From: RH-AL1 sp965277735
GTDB lineage: Bacteria > Pseudomonadota > Alphaproteobacteria > Rhizobiales > Beijerinckiaceae
Direction: 5' to 3'
Length of the DNA: 64,000 nt
Assembly (NCBI GenBank): GCA_965277735.1
Contig: CBDIDO010000003.1
Location: 248,001-312,000 of the forward strand
Shown here: one piece after another, positions 58,916 through 64,000 of the stretch
Position numbering within the stretch: position 1 is the stretch's first letter
How the letters are laid out: each line of letters begins with the position of its first letter
Notes under the pieces: generated by a model
What the model was told of the DNA's origin: nothing
Seen by the model: the letters and a program-made list of their open reading frames with translations, nothing else
The model's database searches: none
Position numbers and translations under genes: made by a program

Positions 58916-59653
58916 TTATCGGCCGCCGGAGACAGTCATGATCGAGCCGGTGATATAGCTCGCCGAGTCGGACAGCAGCCACGCGACTGCCTCCGCGATC
59001 TCGTCGGGGCGGCCGCAGCGGCCGATCGGGATCGTCGGCGCGATCTTCTCGGCGAAGCCCGCCGTCATGTCGGTCTCGATCATGCCCGGCGCGACCGCGT
59101 TGACGCGGATGCCCTGCCGCGCAACTTCGGTGGCAAGCGCGCGTGTAAAGCTCTCGACGGCGCCTTTGCTGGCCGAATAGGGGACGGCGCCGGGGATGCC
59201 GCCGGTGCGCGCGGCGACGGACGAGATCAGGACGATGCCGCCGCCGTTGCCGCCGCGTGCGGTCGACAGCCGGCGCACGGCCTGCGCGGCGCACAGCATC
59301 GGCGCGAGGATGTTGGTCGCGACGACCGGCATCAAACTGTCGCTGTCCTGCTCATCGAAGCGGCGCGTGGCGTCGCCGACGATCCCGGCATTGGCGACGA
59401 GCCCGGCCAGCGGTCCCATCGCGTCGGCGGCGGCGAACAGGCCGGCGATCGCCGCCGCATCGGCCATGTCGGCCTGATGCGCGGCGGCGCGCCCGCCGGC
59501 GGCGGCGATCTTCGCGACCACCGCCTCGGCCGCCCCCGCGTCGCGCGCGTAATTGACGAGGATCGCATAGCCCGCGGCGGCGAGCTTGCTCGAGATCGCC
59601 GCCCCGATTCCGCGGCTGCCGCCGGTGACGATGATCGTGCCCAGATCTGCCAT
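58916..59653 (-). CDS. SDR oxidoreductase (FabG-like)
   Basis: A 245-residue classical SDR. It has GTIIVTGGSRGIGAAISSKL, VANAGIVGDATRRFDEQD, VLISSVAARTGGIPGAVPYS followed by ASKGAVESF with the YxxxK pair, and the end AVAWLLSDSASYITGSIMTV. The proline and glycine pattern fits 3-oxoacyl or sugar-type reductases. The start at ATG 59653 is clear. A 62-residue membrane protein gene lies 19 bp upstream on the same strand, so the two could be co-transcribed. Confidence 0.9.
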   Translation of the reverse strand: MADLGTIIVTGGSRGIGAAISSKLAAAGYAILVNYARDAGAAEAVVAKIAAAGGRAAAHQADMADAAAIAGLFAAADAMGPLAGLVANAGIVGDATRRFDEQDSDSLMPVVATNILAPMLCAAQAVRRLSTARGGNGGGIVLISSVAARTGGIPGAVPYSASKGAVESFTRALATEVARQGIRVNAVAPGMIETDMTAGFAEKIAPTIPIGRCGRPDEIAEAVAWLLSDSASYITGSIMTVSGGR

Positions 59654-59672
59654 GCTCGAAGCTCCGCTGTCG

Positions 59673-59861
59673 CTAGAGCCCCGATAAGACGACGCCCGCC
59701 GTCAAGATGGCGAAGGCGGCGACCATCATCCAGTAGCGATGATGGCTGGCGGCGATGAAACCCTGAACCGCCGGGATGTGGAAATAGAGGCTGGCCACCG
59801 ACAGCGCGGCCAGGATCAACGCGACCAGGAAGACGGGAATGGTGGGCGGCGTCAGACGCAT
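59673..59861 (-). CDS. Small two-helix membrane protein
   Basis: A 62-residue inner-membrane protein. Hydrophobic helices lie at about 8-27 (IPVFLVALILAALSVASLYF) and 44-61 (WMMVAAFAILTAGVVLSGL), separated by a short loop HIPAVQGFIAASHHRY. Similar short proteins are common and uncharacterised in Alphaproteobacteria. Composition and its clear start support it as a gene. Confidence 0.7.
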   Translation of the reverse strand: MRLTPPTIPVFLVALILAALSVASLYFHIPAVQGFIAASHHRYWMMVAAFAILTAGVVLSGL

Positions 59862-59931
59862 CGAGACTTCTCCGGCGCCTGCGGGGCGCGCGTCCTTATA
59901 GGCGATTCGCGAGGCGACGATCGAGCCGAAG

Positions 59932-61011
59932 TCAGGTCACCGTGACCGGCACGCGGTGCCAGGCGGTGCAGAGGTAGCCCTTGATGTTCCAGCCGTCCTG
60001 CGGTCGCGCCGGCTGGGTCGCGCCCGCCGCATCGAAGGCCCGGACGGTCAGCTCGTGCGCGCCCGGCGCGAGATCGAGCGCGGCGGACCAGAAGGTCCAG
60101 CTCCACGGCGCGGACGGCTCGAGCGCCGCCTCGCTCCAGCTGTCGCCGCCGTCGGCGGAGACCTCGACGCGCGTCACGGCCTGCCCGGTCGCCATCGCAT
60201 AGCCGCGCAAGACGACCCGCCCGGCCTGCAGCGCGGCGCCCGGTGCGGGCTCGCAGATCGCCGAGTTCACCGGCATCTCGTCGATCGTCTCGCCGCGGTC
60301 CCAGTCGATGTCCTCCTTCGCGCGGATGTCGCCCGGCAGCAACTTGTAGTCCTCGGCCTGGATCGGGTTTTCGGACGGCGTGTCGCGCACCTCGATCGCG
60401 GCGAGCCATTTGGGGCTGCGCACCCCGGCGAAGCCGGGCACGACCACGCGCAGCGGGAAGCCGTGCTCCGGTGCCAGCGGCTCGCCGTTCATCGCGAAGG
60501 CGAGGAGGACCTCGGGCGCGATCGCCTTCTCGATCGGGATCGAAGCGCCGTAGGTGAAGTGCTTGCCGTCGACGTCGCATTCGTCGAGCGAGGAGAAGGC
60601 GACGTGGAGACCCGGCGCGTCGTCGGCGCCGGCGGCGCGCAGCACGTCGGCGAGCGCGACGCCGGTCCAGCACGCGTTGCCGATCGCGCCGGTCTCCCAG
60701 GGGTCGCCCTCGACAGGCGCGACCGCGTCCATGTCGGCGCGCCGGTTGCCGGCGCATTGCAGCACGGCTTCGATCGTGTGGGTCGCGAAGCGCGCGCGCA
60801 GCTCGTCCATGCCGAGGTCGAGTGCACGGGCGACGCGGCCGGTGACGCGCAGGCGGTGCGTCGCGGCGTCGATTGCGGGGATATCGCCGTGACTGCGCAC
60901 GTAGAAGTCGGCCTGGTCGGTGACGAAGCTCTTGCGCAGCGTGACGCGATCCGGCTCGGCATTGTACGGCTGCTCGGAGCGAACGATCGGATCGGGCGTC
61001 GTCTTGGTCAT
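59932..61011 (-). CDS. Sulfite oxidase-family molybdoenzyme
   Basis: A 359-residue protein with the Mo-pterin fold (Oxidored_molyb) and C-terminal Mo-co dimerisation domain. Cys86 in EAVLQCAGNRRADM is the molybdenum ligand. Other family marks are GAIGNACWTGVALADVLRAA, HVAFSSLDECDVDGKHFTYG, PLRVVVPGFAGVRSPKWLAA and WNIKGYLCTAWHRVPV at the end. No Tat signal is visible, so unlike the periplasmic SorA enzymes this one is probably cytoplasmic. It may oxidise sulfite or another oxyanion. No heme partner gene is adjacent. Confidence 0.9.
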   Translation of the reverse strand: MTKTTPDPIVRSEQPYNAEPDRVTLRKSFVTDQADFYVRSHGDIPAIDAATHRLRVTGRVARALDLGMDELRARFATHTIEAVLQCAGNRRADMDAVAPVEGDPWETGAIGNACWTGVALADVLRAAGADDAPGLHVAFSSLDECDVDGKHFTYGASIPIEKAIAPEVLLAFAMNGEPLAPEHGFPLRVVVPGFAGVRSPKWLAAIEVRDTPSENPIQAEDYKLLPGDIRAKEDIDWDRGETIDEMPVNSAICEPAPGAALQAGRVVLRGYAMATGQAVTRVEVSADGGDSWSEAALEPSAPWSWTFWSAALDLAPGAHELTVRAFDAAGATQPARPQDGWNIKGYLCTAWHRVPVTVT

Positions 61012-61059
61012 GGATGCCTCCTGCCGGACGCTAACCGCCGAGGCGCGTTTTCTTTCCGG

Positions 61060-61178
61060 CTAGCGGTCGATCAGCATCTGCACGAGCTGCGGCTCGATCG
61101 CGCGTCCCGCGGGCGGGGCCGTTTGCATGGCGTCGCGCTGCATCAGCCGCAGCCAGGCGCCGTCGTCGAGTTGGCGAA
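61060..61178 (-). pseudogene. Duplicated 3' end of waaA
   Basis: The minus strand ends with LRLMQRDAMQ...RAIEPQLVQMLIDR and a stop, closely matching the last residues of WaaA at 62905 (LRLMQRNATQ...RAIEPQLVQMLIDR). About ten codons in the middle are replaced by APPAG. The nucleotide match begins at the stop codon and fades beyond DDGA (about 61,178). The real waaA lies 1.8 kb to the right, on the far side of the LOV-kinase pair. Confidence 0.7.
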
Positions 61179-61318
61179 GGCAGCGACCATCGTCCGGCAG
61201 CTCCATTTGTCGCACGCCTCGATCGGGCCAGAAGAATAGACATGGCATGCAACCTGCGCACGCCATAGTCATTCGGCTTTTCGAATTGACCATCCACCCA
61301 ACGATCTAACGAGGCATC

Positions 61319-62437
61319 ATGGAGCAGGCAGACGCCTGGCACCTCACCGACCAGCTGGACGCCGAGCACGGCAAGGGCGACCCGTTCGCCGCCGCCGTGC
61401 GCGCCACGCGCATGGCGATGATCGTCACCGATCCGCGGCAGCCTGACAACCCGATCGTCTTCGTCAACGACGCGTTCCTGCACCTCGTCGGCTACACGCG
61501 GGCCGAGGTCATGGGGACGAACTGTCGCTTCCTTCAAGGACCCGAGACGGACCGGGGCGCCGTTCAGCAGGTGCGCGAAGCCATCGACGCCAAGAGCGAC
61601 ATCGCCATCGACCTGCTCAACTACCGCAAGGACGGATCGTCGTTCTGGAACGCGCTGTACCTCAGCCCGGTCACCAACGAGGCCGGCGAGACGCTCTACT
61701 TCTTCGCCTCGCAGCTCGACGTCTCGGATCGCATCAACGCCCAGCAGCGGATCCTGGAAGAGAAGGCGCATGTCGAGCGCGAGGTCGCGCGGCGGACGCG
61801 CGACCTCACCAACGCTCTGGCGGAGAAGGACCTGCTGATCCACGAGGTCGACCACCGGGTGAAGAACAACCTGCAGATGGTCGCCGGGCTGTTGTCGATG
61901 CAGACGAAGGCGATCACCGATCCGCCGGCCCGCGCGGCGATGGAGGCTATGCTGACGCGCGTCGAGGCGCTTGGGACCGTCCATCGGCGGCTTTATCAGT
62001 CGAACGATGTCGCGCGCTTCGACGTTGCCGAGTTCGCACGTGACCTGGTGACCGACCTGGTCCGAGGCTCGGGTCGCAACATCAAGCTGCACCTCGATCT
62101 CGAGACCGTCGAGATCCCCGTCGAGAAGGCGCCCCCCGTGGCCTTGATCCTGAACGAGCTGATCACGAACACGCTCAAGCATGCCTTTCCCGACGACAGA
62201 GCGGGTCGCTTGTCGATCACGGTGACGCCGAGCGGCAATTATTTCGGCATCAAGATCGCCGACGACGGCGTGGGCATGCCTGTCGAGGTGATGGCGAAGC
62301 GCTCGTTCGGGAAGCGCCTGACGGAATCGCTGGCGCGGCAGCTCAATGCGAGCATCGCCTGGTCGTCGAACGACCCCGGCACGATCGTCAACATCCGGGT
62401 GCCGCTCGTACCCGTCGGCGGATCGGTGGACGCATGA
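61319..62437 (+). CDS. LOV-domain histidine kinase (HisKA_2/HWE-like)
   Basis: A 372-residue blue-light receptor kinase without membrane segments. The LOV/PAS domain (about 25-140) holds the flavin-adduct motif GTNCRFLQGPETD with Cys69, and a coiled linker (RILEEKAHVEREVARRTRDL) follows. The dimerisation/phosphotransfer helix reads LIHEVDHRVKNNLQMVAGLL with His179, and the ATPase domain has ALILNELITNTLKHAF and IADDGVGMP. Kinases of this type autophosphorylate in response to light. The response regulator gene overlaps by ATGA. The pair is flanked by a duplicated waaA tail. Confidence 0.93.
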   Translation: MEQADAWHLTDQLDAEHGKGDPFAAAVRATRMAMIVTDPRQPDNPIVFVNDAFLHLVGYTRAEVMGTNCRFLQGPETDRGAVQQVREAIDAKSDIAIDLLNYRKDGSSFWNALYLSPVTNEAGETLYFFASQLDVSDRINAQQRILEEKAHVEREVARRTRDLTNALAEKDLLIHEVDHRVKNNLQMVAGLLSMQTKAITDPPARAAMEAMLTRVEALGTVHRRLYQSNDVARFDVAEFARDLVTDLVRGSGRNIKLHLDLETVEIPVEKAPPVALILNELITNTLKHAFPDDRAGRLSITVTPSGNYFGIKIADDGVGMPVEVMAKRSFGKRLTESLARQLNASIAWSSNDPGTIVNIRVPLVPVGGSVDA

Positions 62438-62889
62438 TCGAGCCCCTCCGCATCTTCGTCGTCGAGGACGATGCCATCATCCTGATGCAGCTGGAGACGT
62501 TGCTCGAGGATGCCGACCATACGATCGTGGGGTCGGCCATCTCGGCCGCGGAGGCGGTGCCGCAGATCCGGTCCTTGCGGCCCGAGGTGGTGCTGCTCGA
62601 TCTGCAGCTCAGCGACGGCTCGTCCGGGCTCGACGTCGCCCGCGCTGTTCGCGACCAGGACGACCTGACGATCGTGTTCATCACCGCCAACGCGCGCAAG
62701 CTGACCGCCGACATGGAGGGCGCGGCCGCGGTGATCGCCAAGCCGTTCACCGAGCAGACCCTGCAAGGCTCGATGGCCTTCCTCGAGGAATGCGTGCATC
62801 GCCCGCCGCCGCTGCTGGACTTGCCGCTCGGCCTGCGCCTCGCGCCGGCCTTCACCGCCCGGCTGGATGGTCTGCGCGGCGCCATGTGA
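62434..62889 (+). CDS. Response regulator receiver protein
   Basis: A 151-residue single-domain response regulator. It starts LRIFVVEDDAIILMQLETLL with the acidic pair, the phospho-acceptor is Asp56 in VVLLDLQLSDG, Thr lies in VFITANARK and the Lys in AVIAKPFTEQTL. After the receiver there are only about 30 residues (HRPPPLLDLPLGL), with no DNA-binding output. It overlaps the LOV kinase gene and is its evident partner; its output target is unknown, possibly a general-stress phosphorelay. Confidence 0.92.
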   Translation: MIEPLRIFVVEDDAIILMQLETLLEDADHTIVGSAISAAEAVPQIRSLRPEVVLLDLQLSDGSSGLDVARAVRDQDDLTIVFITANARKLTADMEGAAAVIAKPFTEQTLQGSMAFLEECVHRPPPLLDLPLGLRLAPAFTARLDGLRGAM

Positions 62890-62904
62890 GCTGCGCGCCG
62901 AGCG

Positions 62905-64000
62905 TTACCGGTCGATCAGCATCTGCACGAGCTGCGGCTCGATGGCGCGCATCACGCGGGCGGTGCCCCCGGTCAGCCGCTCGATCGTCTGGGTGGCGTT
63001 GCGCTGCATCAGCCGCAGCTTGGCGCCGTCGTCGAACAGCAGCGACAGCACGCGCACCAGCATCGAGGCGTCCCTGATCGGCGCCGCGCCTTGCGCGTTG
63101 TCGAGCGCGGCGTAGATCGCCGCGAAGGCTTCGACGCTCGTGCCGTGCAGGATGGCGCAGCCGAGCTTGGCGGCCTCGACCGGGCTGTGGCCGCCGCCGG
63201 CGAGCGAGCGGCCGACGAAGGCGATGTCGCTCGCCCGGTAGAACAGGCCGAGCTCGCCGCCGACATCGGCGACATAGAGGCTCTGCAGGCTGCCCTTGGT
63301 GTCGCGCTCGCGCGAGCGCAGCGCCACCGCGAGATCGCGGCGCGAGGCCGCTTCGGCGAGGCTCGCCCCGTCGCGCGGCAGCCGCGGCACCACCACGGTG
63401 ACGAGATCGGGGAAGCGCGGCAGCAGCAGGCGATGCGCCTCGAGGATCAGCGCGTCCTCGTCCGGGTCGGTGAGCGCGGCGACCCAGATCGGGCGGGCGC
63501 CGACGCGGGCGGCGAAGGCGCTCACCGCCTTCGGGTCGGCCGGCGGCGTCGGCACGTCGAACACGAGGTCGCCGACCGTCTGCACCGAGGGTGCGCCGAG
63601 CGCGACGAAGCGCTCGGCGTCGTCGTCGCTGCGCGCCAGGCAGAGGTCGATGCGACGCAGCAGCGACGCGATGAAGCGCGGCATCCGCACGCACTTGGCG
63701 TAGACGCGGTCGGTCAGCCGCGCGTTGACGCAGATCAGCGGCAGGTCGCGGCGCGAGGTCTCGAGGATCACGTTCGGCCACAGCTCGGCGCCGGCCAGCA
63801 GCACCATGTCGGGCTGCCAATGGTCGAGGAAGCGGCTGACATAGGCCGGCACGTCGACCGGCATGTATTGATGGAAGGCACCGCCCGGGAGCTGGCGCTT
63901 CAGCCCGTTGGCGGAGGCGACGGTGCGCGTCGACATCAGCACGTGGAAGCCGCGTGCGCCGAGCCGGTCGACCAGCGGCAGCAGCGTCTGCCCGTCGCCG
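62905..64000 (-). CDS. waaA: Lipid A Kdo transferase, 5' part outside the window
   Basis: This is the C-terminal 365 or so residues of WaaA/KdtA, a GT-B glycosyltransferase that adds Kdo to lipid A. Visible are the end of the first Rossmann half (PDMVLLAGAELWPNVILETS, LICVNARLTDRVYAK), the second half (IWVAALTDPDEDALILEAHR, GELGLFYRASDIAFVGRSLA, GGGHSPVEAAKLGCAILHG) and the end AIEPQLVQMLIDR. The open frame continues past position 64000, so the start lies beyond the window. A decayed copy of its last 40 codons is at 61060. Confidence 0.93.
   Translation of the reverse strand, partial: GDGQTLLPLVDRLGARGFHVLMSTRTVASANGLKRQLPGGAFHQYMPVDVPAYVSRFLDHWQPDMVLLAGAELWPNVILETSRRDLPLICVNARLTDRVYAKCVRMPRFIASLLRRIDLCLARSDDDAERFVALGAPSVQTVGDLVFDVPTPPADPKAVSAFAARVGARPIWVAALTDPDEDALILEAHRLLLPRFPDLVTVVVPRLPRDGASLAEAASRRDLAVALRSRERDTKGSLQSLYVADVGGELGLFYRASDIAFVGRSLAGGGHSPVEAAKLGCAILHGTSVEAFAAIYAALDNAQGAAPIRDASMLVRVLSLLFDDGAKLRLMQRNATQTIERLTGGTARVMRAIEPQLVQMLIDR

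Overview
The window is a GC-rich chromosomal segment of an alphaproteobacterium, most likely of the Hyphomicrobiales (Rhizobiales). The evidence is gcrA beside argD-argF-hslO, the hisE-coaA pair, alphaproteobacterial forms of serC and the cisplatin-response ligase family, a LOV/HWE-type light-sensing kinase, a perfect CtrA box, clustered GANTC (CcrM) sites and dispersed GC-rich palindromic repeats. No rRNA, tRNA or CRISPR array was seen.

Layout. 0-2.2 kb is a decayed segment: an edge fragment, a TonB-like gene, and broken YCII, methyltransferase and SDR genes. 2.2-13.4 kb is mostly ordinary chromosome: VOC protein, hrcA, cupin, saccharopine-dehydrogenase-like protein, MarR/ilvE, a parDE locus with a dead toxin, secreted proteins, a second MarR, GST and DUF29. 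13.4-18.3 kb is an accessory island: the tail of a type ISP restriction-modification gene, an SnoaL fragment, a low-GC C5 cytosine methyltransferase coupled to a frameshifted ParB/Srx-like gene, and one and a third copies of an IS3-family element. 18.3-27 kb carries ettA, serC, coaA-hisE and glcF with two PIN-domain toxin-antitoxin loci between them. 27-48 kb contains three members of the cisplatin-response DNA repair set (ligase, MBL exonuclease, DEXH helicase), each at a separate place, together with an ABC exporter, azoR/HxlR, a DUF433-DUF5615 toxin-antitoxin pair, a CoA-transferase/GST pair, a lytic transglycosylase, thiE and two Gly/Tyr-rich secreted proteins. 48-49.4 kb is a small low-GC patch with a nucleotide-binding candidate defence gene whose frame is broken in a run of ten A. 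49.4-64 kb is core again: pheS, an FAD/Fe-S oxidase, gcrA, argD-argF-hslO, regulators, sulfite oxidase, a LOV kinase/response-regulator pair and waaA, which runs off the right edge.

Cross-cutting features. A two-unit palindromic repeat (family B, arms like CTTCTCCCGC/GCGGGAGAAG) occurs seven times. Two complete copies lie in frame inside protein genes, in the DNA ligase and in the repair helicase, so about 50 residues of each protein are repeat-encoded. A second family (A, CATTCCGG...CCGGAATG) has three clear copies and one distant relative. Several accessory genes are broken by single-base changes in homopolymers, which could be pseudogenisation, slippage control or assembly error.

Strongest leads are the repeat-in-protein insertions in two genes of one repair pathway, the methyltransferase/ParB-like pair, the A10-interrupted nucleotide-binding gene, the GANTC cluster between gcrA and argD, and the light-sensor cassette flanked by a duplicated waaA tail.
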